From the NCBI GenBank assembly GCA_020351875.1, contig CP070671.1, positions 1,046,103 to 1,110,102 on the forward strand: DNA of 64,000 nt, written 5' to 3'. The notes under the pieces are model-generated. The model was not told where the DNA came from and searched no databases. It was given only the letters and a program-made list of their open reading frames with translations. The position numbers and the translations under genes were made by a program. Positions 1 through 8,753 of this stretch are shown here, piece after piece; the first letter of the stretch is position 1; each line of letters starts with the position of its first letter. The DNA is from Chromatiales bacterium. Lineage in GTDB: Bacteria; Pseudomonadota; Gammaproteobacteria; Steroidobacterales; GCA-2729495.

Positions 1-1
1 C

Positions 2-151
2 GGCCGACGGCTGGACTTCCTGATGCAGGAGCTCAACCGCGAAGCCAACACGCTGGCATCAAAATCCGCAGACCAGGAAACCACGCGCCAGGCAGTGGAC
101 CTGAAAGTGGTCATTGAACAAATGCGCGAGCAGGTACAGAACGTCGAGTGA
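2..151 (+). CDS. yicC: YicC-family endoribonuclease, C-terminal fragment
   Basis: Only the last 49 codons and the stop are in the window; the 5' part lies upstream of base 1. The readable end (RRLDFLMQELNREANT... to EQMREQVQNVE) is the strongly conserved C-terminus of the YicC/YloC family, stress-linked endoribonucleases. In many gammaproteobacteria yicC lies next to gmk; here gmk begins 2.9 kb further on, with a block of secreted-protein genes between them. The last nine codons have a near copy at the 3' end of the first of those genes (1107-1133). Confidence 0.9.
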   Translation, partial: GRRLDFLMQELNREANTLASKSADQETTRQAVDLKVVIEQMREQVQNVE

Positions 152-364
152 CTTGCCAACCTGTCTTGAGCCGTTCTTTTAGCTTGCTGGACATAAGCTG
201 CCAGGCACCCGGACACAGGTTTCTTTGGCCTTCATCTGGATTATGACGAGCGCCGCCTAAACGCATCAGGCGTGCCGCGACCGCGGCCCCTGACTGCCTT
301 AAGTCGCGGTTATAAAAGGGAATTGGTATAGCCTTCAGGGTAAGCTTGCCAGGGGCCTGGCGCC

Positions 365-380
365 CCTGCTTGCAAGCAGG
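365..380. promoter_or_regulatory. 16-bp perfect palindrome upstream of first PEP-CTERM gene, candidate operator
   Basis: CCTGCTTG followed by CAAGCAGG is a perfect 16-bp palindrome. It is preceded directly by another hairpin-forming stretch (AGGGGC-CTGGC-GCCCCT, 350-366). It sits about 30 bases before the leader hairpin of the first PEP-CTERM gene, where an operator could be placed. It is not repeated upstream of the second or third copy, so it is not part of the duplicated leader. The rest of 152-409 holds no gene that I recognise. Confidence 0.3.
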
Positions 381-409
381 TCTCTGGTTCGGCTACCTTG
401 GAATCCGAT

Positions 410-478
410 GACGCAACGCGCGAAAGCGCGGCTGCGTCTTTTTTTGTCTAAAAGAACAACAAGGAACGCTGACGTTCC
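410..478 (+). promoter_or_regulatory. Structured 5' leader, copy 1 (attenuator-like hairpin plus second hairpin)
   Basis: Bases 410-438 form a GACGCA/TGCGTC outer stem and a CGCGC/GCGCG inner stem closed by a GAAA tetraloop. Seven T follow (439-445), giving the shape of an intrinsic terminator. After an A/C-rich linker containing AACAAC, bases 463-478 form a second hairpin, GGAACG-CTGA-CGTTCC. The gene starts 20 bases later, after an AGAGG ribosome-binding site. The same order recurs before the other two paralogues. The hairpin lies more than 250 bases after yicC, so it is better read as part of the leader than as the yicC terminator. Confidence 0.6.
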
Positions 479-497
479 GATCCGAAAGAGGTCAGCC

Positions 498-1133
498 ATG
501 GATAAGGTTACCGGCCTGTGCGGGAAGGTCATCGCGGTCATTTTTCTGGTGATGCTTACCATCACGGCCAACGCCGCAACGGTGTGGACGGGTCCGGAGA
601 TTACATTCAGCAAGGCGGCGTTCGCAGACCCCACAATGGCCGTCAACCAGGACAGCCTGACACCGCTGGTGTCAATCACCCGCGCTAACACGCAAGGATT
701 GTTCAATCCGATACAGGAACCGTCTTTTCAGTTCGGCGGTGGCAGCCCGATAGGCACCGAGTGGGCCTTCCAGGGCCTGAACGGCAATCCGGACAGTGGC
801 GTCAGCGCGGAAAACTTCGGTTCGCTGATCTTCACCGATTGGCAAAACTCTCTCGAAAGCAGGGTCGGACCCAACATCCTTGACAGGCCTGGCGTCGTGC
901 ACCTGGTCAGCGAGGACATCTATTTCGATATCGTCTTTACCGAGTGGGGACAAGGCGGGGGCGCAGGTGGCTTCTTTACCTACGTGAGAACGTCTGCCGG
1001 AGCCGAGGGAGCCGGGGAGGTAGTTCCCGTCCCGGCAGCTTTCTGGCTGATGGCATCAGGGCTCGGGTTACTCGGATTCCTGAAACAGAGACTTACCCCC
1101 CACCTCCGCGAGCACGTGCAGAACGTGGGGTGA
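498..1133 (+). CDS. Secreted protein with PEP-CTERM/VPLPA-type sorting signal, copy 1
   Basis: This 211-residue protein has a signal peptide (roughly residues 1-26, ending ITANA before ATVWTG). The body carries a conserved EDIYFDIVFTEWGQGGGAGG stretch. Its C-terminal signal is VPVPAAFWLMASGLGLLG (from about residue 176), then a basic FLKQR. That arrangement is typical of substrates of exosortase, the membrane protease that processes surface or extracellular proteins. No exosortase is in the window. ATG 498 is preferred over the in-frame ATG at 408 because 408 lies at the base of the leader hairpin and 498 aligns with the starts of the paralogues. Unusually for a sorting signal, 12 residues follow the basic cluster (TPHLREHVQNVG); they look like a copied yicC tail. 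The function of the mature part is unknown. Confidence 0.85.
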   Translation: MDKVTGLCGKVIAVIFLVMLTITANAATVWTGPEITFSKAAFADPTMAVNQDSLTPLVSITRANTQGLFNPIQEPSFQFGGGSPIGTEWAFQGLNGNPDSGVSAENFGSLIFTDWQNSLESRVGPNILDRPGVVHLVSEDIYFDIVFTEWGQGGGAGGFFTYVRTSAGAEGAGEVVPVPAAFWLMASGLGLLGFLKQRLTPHLREHVQNVG

Positions 1134-1348
1134 CCCGCCCGAGTGCTGCAGTGGCACTCGATCTCCCCCGCCCGGAATCCCAGGTCTGCGGACGTTTGTC
1201 ATAAAGTCCGCCGCGTCGTCGGGCGCCCCGGAACGCGTCCTTCGTCGACCCGTCAGCTCCACATAAGCTTATGATATTTAAATAATTAATTTGACTCCCT
1301 TGCGGCCCTTGAAGAGGGGACCGGAGTGTGTCTAAATGAGAGCCTGAT
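1134..1348. other. Intergenic spacer between PEP-CTERM copies 1 and 2
   Basis: No gene is seen. The stretch 1264-1292 (around gatatttaaataattaattt) is strikingly AT-rich against a GC-rich background. It is a likely promoter or UP-element region for copy 2. I could not assign -35 and -10 boxes with confidence. Confidence 0.4.
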
Positions 1349-1426
1349 GACGCAACGCGCGAAAGCGCGTGTGCGTCTTTTTTTTGCTTTGGCTTAATGA
1401 AAACAACGCCGGAACAAGACGTTCCG
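1349..1426 (+). promoter_or_regulatory. Structured 5' leader, copy 2
   Basis: The GAAA-capped hairpin (1349-1377) is followed by eight T (1378-1385). Relative to copy 1 the outer and inner stems are unchanged and the internal loop differs. The second hairpin is CGGAAC-AAGAC-GTTCCG (1410-1426). Its register and sequence differ from copy 1 but its pairing is intact. An ACAAC motif lies between the hairpins and a CGAGG ribosome-binding site follows before ATG 1448. Confidence 0.6.
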
Positions 1427-1447
1427 AGCAATGAAACGAGGCAAGCC

Positions 1448-2035
1448 ATGACGAAGGTGAGAGTCGTTTGTGGAAAGACCCTGATGGTCGCTTTCCTGTT
1501 CAGTTTGACCGCCGTGGTCAACGCGGCGACCGTGTGGACGGGCCCTGTTATTGATTTCAGTAAGGCGGCTTTTGCGGATCCCGAGGACCCCGCCAACCAG
1601 GACAGCCTGAGCGAAGCGGCGTCTCTGACCCGCGCGTCGACGCGAGGCCTCTACAACGCAGCGCAGGAACCCTTTTTCCAAAGCAGCGGGGGCAGCCCGG
1701 TTGATACGGAATGGGCCTTTGCCGGCCTGGCCGGAAACCCCGACGGAATGATCAGCGCCGAGGACTTCGAGTCGCTGACCTTTTCCGAGTGGGCAACTGC
1801 ATTGGGTGGGCAGGGAAACCTCGCGAACAATGTTGTGGGGACGTCCGGCGTTCTGCACCTCATCTCGGACGACATCTATCTGGATATCGTGTTCACCGAG
1901 TGGGGCCAGGGAGGCGGTGCCGGTGGCAACTTCGCCTACTCTAGGACTTCGCCAATTCCCGTCCCGGCAGCGGCATGGCTCCTCGGATCGGCGCTCGGCC
2001 TGCTCGGCGTCATCAGGCGGCGTCGCCCCGCTTGA
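1448..2035 (+). CDS. Secreted protein with PEP-CTERM/VPLPA-type sorting signal, copy 2
   Basis: This 195-residue paralogue aligns with copy 1 along its whole length. It has a signal peptide (to about residue 26, AVVNA before ATVWTG), shared motifs FSKAAFADP, NQDSL, GGSP and TEWAF, and the block SDDIYLDIVFTEWGQGGGAGG. It ends with IPVPAAAWLLGSALGLLG and the basic tail VIRRRRPA, a textbook PEP-CTERM/VPLPA signal of hydrophobic helix plus arginine cluster. ATG 1448 is chosen over an in-frame ATG at 1397 by alignment with copy 1 and by the CGAGG site just upstream. It is probably exported, cleaved by exosortase and released to the surface or matrix. The precise role is unknown. Confidence 0.87.
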   Translation: MTKVRVVCGKTLMVAFLFSLTAVVNAATVWTGPVIDFSKAAFADPEDPANQDSLSEAASLTRASTRGLYNAAQEPFFQSSGGSPVDTEWAFAGLAGNPDGMISAEDFESLTFSEWATALGGQGNLANNVVGTSGVLHLISDDIYLDIVFTEWGQGGGAGGNFAYSRTSPIPVPAAAWLLGSALGLLGVIRRRRPA

Positions 2036-2136
2036 CAGAATCCCGGACACGGGCGCGGCTATTGGCCATAGTCGGCGATTTAATCGGCCCGAAGGCTTGA
2101 AGGCCACCGCCCGGTCTGCCTACCATAGACAGTGAT

Positions 2137-2216
2137 GACGCACCGCGCGAAAGCGCGGCGGCGTTTTTTTTTGCTTGGCTTCAGCACAACAACAACAAGA
2201 AGACCGGCGTCCCGGT
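2137..2216 (+). promoter_or_regulatory. Structured 5' leader, copy 3
   Basis: The GAAA-capped hairpin (2137-2165) ends in a run of nine T (2164-2172). The inner stem is lengthened by a C-G pair where copy 1 has an A:G mismatch. The second hairpin is ACCGG-CGTC-CCGGT (2203-2216), different in sequence from the other two copies but still fully paired. The linker again carries ACAACAACAA, and the site CGAGG precedes ATG 2233. The leader is well preserved although the gene behind it is broken. Confidence 0.55.
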
Positions 2217-2232
2217 GCCAACGAGGTAAGCC

Positions 2233-2524
2233 ATGAAGACAGTCACAAGGCTTTGTGGGAAAGGAATCACGCTCATATGCCTGGTGGCATTGGCTGCGGC
2301 GGCCAACGGCGCAACCGTCGGCACCGGCCCGCTGGTCGAGTTCCGCCCTGATCAGTGACGACATCTACCTGGACATTACTTTCGCCGAGTGGGGACGGAT
2401 GCAGCAGGGTGGCGGCGCCTTTGCTTACATCCGGTCATCCGTGGTCCCGATCCCGGCGGCGGCCTGGATGTTCGCCTCTGCCTTGGGCTTGCTCGGCCTT
2501 CTCAAACGGCGGCTTGCCGGCTAG
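2233..2524 (+). pseudogene. PEP-CTERM secreted protein copy 3, internally deleted and frameshifted
   Basis: The 5' part reads MKTVTRLCGKGITLICLVAL... to ATVGTGPLVEF, matching the N-termini of copies 1 and 2. The frame then stops at 2356-2358. The following sequence, in another frame, encodes LISDDIYLDITFAEWG..., FAYIR and the sorting signal VPIPAAAWMFASALGLLGLLKRRLAG. Compared with copy 2, about 100 codons between the N-terminal block and the DIYLD block are gone and the join shifts the frame. The signal peptide and sorting signal would therefore no longer be in one protein. A frameshift at the junction would restore a mini-protein of signal plus sorting tail, but I see no slippery site. Confidence 0.8.
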
Positions 2525-2583
2525 CCGGTCCTTACGCTAGCGCGAATCGACGTCCCGGTTTAGTAAGGGGGCGTCGCCCGACG

Positions 2584-2937
2584 CTATGCGTCTGCCTCGT
2601 CGACCTGATCGCCCAGGCTGAAAAGCGTTGCCGCAATCCGTTGGGGCTCCTCACCCCAGTCACCGGCGACACTGCGTTGCACAAGCTGGTCACCAATGAA
2701 GTAGTACCAGCAACCGGCGTCTGCAGAGGCGCTGCCCCAATACTCCCAGACTTCGACGACCTGACCGTAGTCGTTGCGGACGGTGCCGCGCGACACCGTC
2801 GGGGCGCCGAGGGCGGCCCGAACCGCTTTCTTCGAGGCACCCGTGTCCACGGCGACTGGCTCGGCAGGCCCCGCGCCGGAGGCTGCAGAAAGTGCGGCGG
2901 CGGCCAGCAGACTGATTATGGTTAAAGCGTAGCGCAT
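2584..2937 (-). CDS. Exported protein with BamE/DUF3192-like fold, hypothetical
   Basis: This 117-residue protein has a Sec signal peptide (MRYALTIISLLAAAALSAASG). Its core, KKAVRAALGAPTVSRG followed by NDYGQVVEVWEYWG, resembles the small BamE-like (SmpA/OmlA) or DUF3192 modules, where a conserved G.P turn precedes a YGQVVEVWEY strand. It is predicted to be periplasmic; there is no lipobox cysteine at the cleavage site. ATG 2937 is chosen because it begins the signal peptide; the longer frame adds a non-signal extension. It is transcribed divergently from gmk and convergently with the PEP-CTERM block. The function is unknown. Confidence 0.7.
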   Translation of the reverse strand: MRYALTIISLLAAAALSAASGAGPAEPVAVDTGASKKAVRAALGAPTVSRGTVRNDYGQVVEVWEYWGSASADAGCWYYFIGDQLVQRSVAGDWGEEPQRIAATLFSLGDQVDEADA

Positions 2938-3034
2938 GACAGGTTTTCCAGTTGGGCCAGAGAATTCGCGCCGCAAAGTTAGCCGGATTCACCCGTGGGG
3001 TATTGTCGACCGGGGTCAATTACTATTCCGCCCG

Positions 3035-3673
3035 ATGGGCGCTTCCAAGGCAGATTCAGGCCGGCTGTATGTGATCTCCGCACCTTCCGGTGCCGGCAAA
3101 ACCACGCTGGTGAAACGGCTCGTGGAGCGCCGGCCCCGGCTGCGGTTTTCCGTGTCCTACACCACCCGGCCCCAGCGCGCCGGCGAGACTGACGAACGGG
3201 ACTATTTTTTCGTGGGCGAGGACCGTTTCGCAGCCATGCAGCGGGCCGGCGAGTTCCTGGAGCACGCCACCGTCTTCGGCAACCGGTATGGGACGAGTCG
3301 CGCCCAGGTGCAGCGCCTGCTGGAGGCCGGCCACGACGTGCTGCTGGAGATCGACTGGCAGGGCGCGCAGCAGGTCCGCAGCAACATGCCGGAATGCGTC
3401 ACGATCTTCGTCGTGCCGCCGTCACTGGCCGAGCTGGAGCGGCGCCTGCGCGGCCGGCAGACCGACACCGACCCGGTCATTGAACGCCGCCTGGGCGAGG
3501 CCGTGGGCGACCTGTCGCACTGGGCGGAATTCGACTACGCCATCATCAACGACGACCTCGACCAGGCGGTCGCGGAGCTGTGCGGTGTGCTGGACGGCCA
3601 CGGCGACGCCTGCGCGACGGACAATCCCGATCGACGGGCCAGCATCACCACGATGCTCGGCCCGGCGGATTAG
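3035..3673 (+). CDS. gmk: Guanylate kinase
   Basis: This 212-residue enzyme phosphorylates GMP to GDP with ATP in purine nucleotide synthesis. The P-loop [10 protein letters not shown] is near residues 15-24. The GMP-binding region follows ([22 protein letters not shown], then [17 protein letters not shown]), and [12 protein letters not shown] precedes the lid region. The start at 3035 gives the usual length; an upstream in-frame extension lacks similarity. It begins the conserved gmk-rpoZ-spoT-ridA-recG series, a link between guanine nucleotides and (p)ppGpp. Confidence 0.95.
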   Translation: MGASKADSGRLYVISAPSGAGKTTLVKRLVERRPRLRFSVSYTTRPQRAGETDERDYFFVGEDRFAAMQRAGEFLEHATVFGNRYGTSRAQVQRLLEAGHDVLLEIDWQGAQQVRSNMPECVTIFVVPPSLAELERRLRGRQTDTDPVIERRLGEAVGDLSHWAEFDYAIINDDLDQAVAELCGVLDGHGDACATDNPDRRASITTMLGPAD

Positions 3674-3740
3674 ACCGCAGCATTGCGGGCCCGGGCGGAA
3701 GGCGGTAGGCTACGCGCCCCTTTCTGCAGGTGCTGCCTCC

Positions 3741-4031
3741 ATGGCCCGGATCACCGTCGAAGACTGTCTTGACCACGTCGATAACCTGTTCGACCTCGTC
3801 ATGGTGGCCGCGAAACGCGCGCGACGCCTCGCTAACGGGGCCGAGCCGATGGTGGACTGGGAAAACGACAAACCCACGGTCGTTGCGCTGCGGGAAGTGG
3901 CGGCGGGCCTGGTCGACCGGGAAATTCTCGACGACGTCGAGACGCCGGCCGAGGAACTCCTGAGCGCCGACCAGGCCGAGGAGATCCTCGCCAGCACCCC
4001 GATGCCCCGCATGGACAGTCTCGACGACTGA
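3741..4031 (+). CDS. rpoZ: RNA polymerase omega subunit
   Basis: This 96-residue protein begins [20 protein letters not shown] and continues [14 protein letters not shown] and [14 protein letters not shown], the classic omega signature. Omega helps fold and retain beta-prime and forms part of a ppGpp binding site on RNA polymerase, in keeping with its position just before spoT. The C-terminal part is acidic ([16 protein letters not shown]) as in many gammaproteobacteria. It lies 67 bases after gmk, probably in the same transcript. Confidence 0.95.
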   Translation: MARITVEDCLDHVDNLFDLVMVAAKRARRLANGAEPMVDWENDKPTVVALREVAAGLVDREILDDVETPAEELLSADQAEEILASTPMPRMDSLDD

Positions 4032-4093
4032 CGCGCCGCGGCAGCCCACAGTCCGGGGCCGTCGCCGACATGGCCCTGCGCTAGAATCGGGCC

Positions 4094-6247
4094 ATGGACT
4101 ACGCTGCGGCGATTCTGAGCCGCCTGCCGACCACCCGCCGGGGCACGGGCTTCAAACGGCTGCTCGGCAAGCTCGATTACCTCTCCCAGGACCACCTGGA
4201 TACGGTCGGTCGCGCCTACGAAGTGGCCGCCCAGGCCCACGAAGGCCAGCGCCGATACTCTGGCGAGGCCTACATCACGCACCCGGTCGCGGTGGCCGGC
4301 ATCCTCGCGGGCCTGCGGCTGGACTACCAGACAATCGCCGCTGCCCTGATGCACGACCTCATCGAGGACACCCCCACCGGTAAAGATCAGCTCCAGCAGG
4401 ACTTCGGCGAGGAAATTGCCGACCTGGTCGACGGAGTCAGCAAACTCGACAAGCTGAATTTCGACAGCAGGGCGGAGGCCCAGACCGAGAGTTTCCGCAA
4501 GATGATGCTGGCCATGGTGCAGGACATCCGCGTGATGTTGCTGAAACTCGCCGATCGCCTGCACAACATGCAAACGCTCGAAGCGCTGCCCGTGGCCAAG
4601 CAGGGACGCATCGCCCGCGAAACGCTGGAGATCTATGCACCCATCGCCAACCGGCTCGGCGTATATACGATGAAGACGGAACTGGAGGAACTCGGGTTCC
4701 GCTACAGCTACCCGTTCCGTTACAAGGTGCTCGAGCGCGCGGTTCGCCGGGCCCAGGGCAACCAGCGCCAGCTAGTGCGACGTACGTCGGTCCGGATGGA
4801 GGCCGCGCTGGCCGACGCTGGCATCGAGGCCACGGTGCGCGGCCGGAAGAAGAACCTGTACAGCATCTACCGCAAGATGGCCACGAAGCAGCGTTCGCTG
4901 AGTGAGATTGCCGATGTGTTTGGCTTCCGCATCATCGTCGACAGTCCGGACAACTGTTACCGCGCCCTGGGACTGGTACACGCGCTGTACAAACCCATGC
5001 CGGGCCGCTTCAAGGACTACATTGCGATCCCGCGAGTGAACGGTTACCAGTCCTTGCACACCACATTGTTCGGGCCAAACGGCATCCCGCTGGAAGTGCA
5101 GATCCGCACCGAGGAAATGGACCGCATTGCCGAGCGCGGCGTTGCGGCCCACTGGCAGTACAAGGCGACGGACAAACGCGCGATGCCACCGCAGATGCGC
5201 GCGCGTGAATGGCTGAGCAGCATCACCGAGATGGAACTGGCCGCGAATTCCGAAGAATTCATGGAACAGGTCAAGGTGGACCTGTTCCCGGACAAGGTCT
5301 ACGTATTCACGCCGAAGGGTGACATCATGCGCCTGCCGCGCGGTGCGACCTGCGTCGACTTCGCGTACGCGGTGCACACCGATGTCGGCAACCGGTGTGT
5401 GGCAGCGAAGATCGAACGGCGGCTCGTGCCACTGCGCACGCAACTGGAGAGCGGGCAAACCGTCGAGATCATCACGGCCTCCGGCGCGCACCCGAACCCG
5501 CGCTGGGTCAACTTCGTGACCACCGCCAAGGCCCGTTCCAGCATCCGGCAGTACTTGAAGAACCTGCGTTTCGGCGACGCCCGCGAACTCGGTAAGCGAC
5601 TGCTCGAACAATCACTGCGGGATGCCGGCTCATCGCTGCGCAAGACCTCGCGCGCCGCCATGGGCCCCGTGCTGGAAGAACTGGGACTGAACAACACGAA
5701 CGAACTCTTCGAGCAACTGGGCCTGGGCGAAAGGCTAGCGCCGCTGGTGGCCAAAGCTCTGCTGGAAAATCCGCAAGCCGCCGCACCGGACGAGTCAGGG
5801 CGCACGGCCATCGTGATTGCCGGCACCGAAGGCATGGTGCTGAGCTACGGCCGCTGCTGCCACCCGATACCGGGCGACCCGATCATGGGCTACCTCAGCG
5901 CAGGACGGGGTCTGGTCATTCATCGCAACGTGTGCGGCAACCTCGGCGAGTTTCGCAAGCAGCCACAAAAGTGGATTGCGGTGAACTGGGAAAAGCAGAT
6001 CGACCGCGAGTTTTCCGTGGAGATCCGGGTCGAGGTGACGAACCGCCCGGGCGCGCTCGCAGAGATCGCGGCGCAGATCGGCGATGCCGACTGCAACATC
6101 GAGCAGGTTTCGGTAGAAGAACGCGAGGGCGATACCGCCGACCTGCGATTCTCCATCCTAGTGAAAGATCGTGCCCACCTGGCGCGCGTCATCCGGAGCA
6201 TCCGGCACATGCCGGTGGTGCTGCGGGTGACACGCACCTGTACCTGA
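4094..6247 (+). CDS. spoT: Bifunctional (p)ppGpp synthetase/hydrolase SpoT
   Basis: This 717-residue Rel/Spo homologue follows the usual order. The HD hydrolase domain has HDLIEDT near residue 87 and the hydrolysis-side motif [11 protein letters not shown] near residue 150. The synthetase domain carries [26 protein letters not shown] and VEVQIRT-like motifs (about residues 255-350). A TGS domain follows ([29 protein letters not shown]), then a conserved-cysteine region ([13 protein letters not shown]), and a C-terminal ACT domain. It controls the stringent response alarmone. Length and domain order match full-length SpoT. Confidence 0.95.
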   Translation: MDYAAAILSRLPTTRRGTGFKRLLGKLDYLSQDHLDTVGRAYEVAAQAHEGQRRYSGEAYITHPVAVAGILAGLRLDYQTIAAALMHDLIEDTPTGKDQLQQDFGEEIADLVDGVSKLDKLNFDSRAEAQTESFRKMMLAMVQDIRVMLLKLADRLHNMQTLEALPVAKQGRIARETLEIYAPIANRLGVYTMKTELEELGFRYSYPFRYKVLERAVRRAQGNQRQLVRRTSVRMEAALADAGIEATVRGRKKNLYSIYRKMATKQRSLSEIADVFGFRIIVDSPDNCYRALGLVHALYKPMPGRFKDYIAIPRVNGYQSLHTTLFGPNGIPLEVQIRTEEMDRIAERGVAAHWQYKATDKRAMPPQMRAREWLSSITEMELAANSEEFMEQVKVDLFPDKVYVFTPKGDIMRLPRGATCVDFAYAVHTDVGNRCVAAKIERRLVPLRTQLESGQTVEIITASGAHPNPRWVNFVTTAKARSSIRQYLKNLRFGDARELGKRLLEQSLRDAGSSLRKTSRAAMGPVLEELGLNNTNELFEQLGLGERLAPLVAKALLENPQAAAPDESGRTAIVIAGTEGMVLSYGRCCHPIPGDPIMGYLSAGRGLVIHRNVCGNLGEFRKQPQKWIAVNWEKQIDREFSVEIRVEVTNRPGALAEIAAQIGDADCNIEQVSVEEREGDTADLRFSILVKDRAHLARVIRSIRHMPVVLRVTRTCT

Positions 6248-6254
6248 GGACAAC

Positions 6255-6635
6255 ATGAAACGAGAGCCCGTTCAGACCGATGCGGCGCCGGCTGCAATCG
6301 GCACCTACTCGCAAGCCATACGCGCCGGCGACACCTTGTACCTGTCCGGACAGATTCCACTGGACCCGACTACCGGCGACATGGTGAACGGCGACATCCG
6401 GGCCCAGATCCGCCAGGTCTTCGACAACCTCGCCGCCGTCGCCGGCGCCGCGGGCGCAAGCCTGAACAATGCCGTGAAGATCAACGTATTCCTGGTGGAC
6501 CTTGCTCACTTCGGCGAGGTCAACGAAATCATGATGGATTACCTGCAGTCACCCTACCCGGCCCGCGCGGCGGTGCAGGTTGCCGCCCTGCCGCGCGGCG
6601 CGGCCGTGGAGGCGGATGCAATCATTGCCCTCTGA
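6255..6635 (+). CDS. ridA: RidA-family 2-iminobutanoate/2-iminopropanoate deaminase
   Basis: This 126-residue member of the YjgF/YER057c/UK114 family carries [25 protein letters not shown] near the N-terminus. The active-site region has [25 protein letters not shown], including the conserved arginine and the PRGA.VE.D.IA signature. RidA hydrolyses reactive enamine/imine products of PLP enzymes. It begins 7 bases after spoT and overlaps recG at its 3' end, so translation is likely coupled. Confidence 0.93.
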   Translation: MKREPVQTDAAPAAIGTYSQAIRAGDTLYLSGQIPLDPTTGDMVNGDIRAQIRQVFDNLAAVAGAAGASLNNAVKINVFLVDLAHFGEVNEIMMDYLQSPYPARAAVQVAALPRGAAVEADAIIAL

Positions 6636-8712
6636 GGCAGCGCCAGCCGCCAACGACGCCCTGACCGCACTGCGCGGCGTTGGCCCGGCGCTGGCGGAAA
6701 AGCTCGAGCGCCTGAACATCCGGCGGCCGGAAGACCTGCTGTTCCTGCTGCCGCAGCGCTACGAGGACCGCACGCGAATCACGCCGGTGGGCGCACTGCG
6801 GCCCGGGCAGACTGCAGTGATCGAAGTCGAGGTTGCGCTCACCGAGGTGGTCTACCGACGCCGGCGCAGCCTGTTGTGCCGGGTCAGCGACGGCACCGGC
6901 CAGCTGACACTACGATTCTTTTACTTCTCACGGGCGCAACAAAACGGCCTGCAGCGTGGCACGAAATTGCGCGCTTACGGGACCGCGCGGCCGGGGCCGG
7001 CCGGTCTGGAAATGGTGCACCCGGAATACCGGCTGCTGGCACCCGGCCGGGCCCCGGCCCTGGAAGACCGATTGACGCCCATTTACCCGACGACCGAGGG
7101 CCTGCAGCAAACGCGGTTGCGCGGACTGATTCAGCAGGCGCTGGACCGCTGGTTGCCGCAGATCGAAGACTGGCTGCCCGGAGAGCTGCTGGCCGATTTC
7201 AGCCTGCCGGCGCTGGACGAGGCCCTTGCCTACCTGCACCAGCCGCCCACCGGTGCCGATCTCACCGAACTCGCCGCCGGCAAGCACCCGTGCCAGCGAC
7301 GGCTCGCACTGGAAGAACTGCTGGCCCACCACTTGAGCCTGAGGCAGCTGCGCGAACGTGCCCGGCACGAACGCGCGACACCGGTGCCGGGCGACGCGGC
7401 GCTGCGCGACGCCTTTTTCAGCAGCCTCGGTTTCGAACTAACGGGCGGGCAGCAGCAGGCGCTGGCGGACATCGATAGGGACATGGCGCAGGCACACCCG
7501 ATGATGCGCCTGGTGCAGGGCGACGTGGGCTGCGGCAAGACGGTGGTGGCGGCCGCCGCGGCACTGGCAGCGGTGGGCGCGGGTCAGCAGGTCGCCATCA
7601 TGGCGCCCACCGAATTGCTGGCCGAGCAACACCGTGAAAGTTTCTTTCGCTGGTTCGATCCGCTCGACGTGCGCGTGGGGTGGCTGTCGGGCAGCCTGCG
7701 CGGCAAGGCGCGCAACCTTGTGCTGCAGGAACTGGCGGATGGCACCACCCAGGTCGTCGTCGGCACACATGCGCTGTTCCAGGAAGGCGTGGATTACCGG
7801 CGCCTCGGGCTGGTCATCGTTGACGAGCAGCACCGCTTCGGCGTGCACCAGCGCCTGGAGCTGATGGAAAAAGGGCGAAGCGGTGACCTGCGTCCGCACC
7901 AGCTGGTCATGACCGCGACACCGATACCGCGCACGCTGGCGATGACCCTGTACGCGGACCTCGACGTGTCGGCGATTCGCGAACTGCCGCCGGGCCGCCA
8001 GCCGGTGCAGACGGTAGCCCTGGCGGAGGCGCGCCGGAGCGATGTGGTGGCGCGCGTGCGCGAAGCCTGCAGCGCCGGCCGACGGGCTTACTGGGTGTGC
8101 CCGCTGATCGAAGACTCCGACCTGATCGAATCGCAGGCCGTGGAGTCCACGCACAAACTGCTCACCGAGGCCCTCGATGACATTCCGGTGGGGCTCGTGC
8201 ACGGGCGCATGAAGCCGGAACAAAAAGACCGGACGATGAAGGCGTTCGCAGCCGGTGAGCTGGGGGTACTGGTTGCCACCACGGTGATCGAGGTCGGCGT
8301 GGACGTGCCCGAGGCATCGCTGATGATCATCGAAAACGCCGAACGCATGGGGCTGTCGCAACTGCACCAGTTGCGCGGCCGGGTGGGCCGTGGCGATGCG
8401 GCCAGCGCCTGTGTCCTGCTCTACCGGTCGCCGCTGTCACGGCTCGCAAGAGAGCGCCTGGACACCATGCGCAGGGTCAGCGACGGCTTCGAACTCGCCC
8501 GCAAGGACCTGGAACTGCGCGGCCCGGGCGAGGTGCTGGGCACCCGGCAGACCGGCCTGATGCAGCTGCGCGTAGCGGACCTGATTCGTGACGCCGACCT
8601 GGCGGCGCAGGTGCAAACCATCGGGCGACAACTGCTCGGCGCGGCGCCCGCCGCCGTGGAGGCGCTGATTCACCGCTGGGTCGGTGGCGCCCACCGCTTC
8701 GGGAAGGTGTAA
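6616..8712 (+). CDS. recG: ATP-dependent DNA helicase RecG
   Basis: This 698-residue branch-migrating helicase reverses stalled forks and processes R-loops and Holliday junctions. An N-terminal wedge/OB-fold region ([17 protein letters not shown], then PQRYEDRT) is followed by the helicase core: Walker [17 protein letters not shown], Walker B-type [33 protein letters not shown], and the C-terminal motifs [37 protein letters not shown] 6616 (MQSLPSE) is chosen because it keeps a sensible N-terminus, has a GGAGG-like site upstream and overlaps ridA by 20 bases. The longer frame from 6580 is mostly ridA read out of frame. Confidence 0.93.
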   Translation: MQSLPSEAAPAANDALTALRGVGPALAEKLERLNIRRPEDLLFLLPQRYEDRTRITPVGALRPGQTAVIEVEVALTEVVYRRRRSLLCRVSDGTGQLTLRFFYFSRAQQNGLQRGTKLRAYGTARPGPAGLEMVHPEYRLLAPGRAPALEDRLTPIYPTTEGLQQTRLRGLIQQALDRWLPQIEDWLPGELLADFSLPALDEALAYLHQPPTGADLTELAAGKHPCQRRLALEELLAHHLSLRQLRERARHERATPVPGDAALRDAFFSSLGFELTGGQQQALADIDRDMAQAHPMMRLVQGDVGCGKTVVAAAAALAAVGAGQQVAIMAPTELLAEQHRESFFRWFDPLDVRVGWLSGSLRGKARNLVLQELADGTTQVVVGTHALFQEGVDYRRLGLVIVDEQHRFGVHQRLELMEKGRSGDLRPHQLVMTATPIPRTLAMTLYADLDVSAIRELPPGRQPVQTVALAEARRSDVVARVREACSAGRRAYWVCPLIEDSDLIESQAVESTHKLLTEALDDIPVGLVHGRMKPEQKDRTMKAFAAGELGVLVATTVIEVGVDVPEASLMIIENAERMGLSQLHQLRGRVGRGDAASACVLLYRSPLSRLARERLDTMRRVSDGFELARKDLELRGPGEVLGTRQTGLMQLRVADLIRDADLAAQVQTIGRQLLGAAPAAVEALIHRWVGGAHRFGKV

Positions 8713-8753
8713 ACAACCGGTATGCTCTGCGCCTGACACCGCGACCCACGAGC

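Noticed and set aside
358-375. Possible sigma-54 promoter (TGG...TTGC) upstream of the first PEP-CTERM gene
   Set aside because: The GG to GC spacing is 11 rather than 10 bases, and no matching site occurs upstream of the other two copies.
301-445. GEMM (c-di-GMP) or other known riboswitch in the leader
   Set aside because: The conserved GGGCAAACC/ACGCAAAGCC elements of GEMM are absent and the conserved part is limited to the two hairpins.
408-497. Upstream ATG start for the first PEP-CTERM gene
   Set aside because: The extension runs through the leader hairpin and gives a non-signal, Arg-rich N-terminus. The paralogues align at ATG 498.
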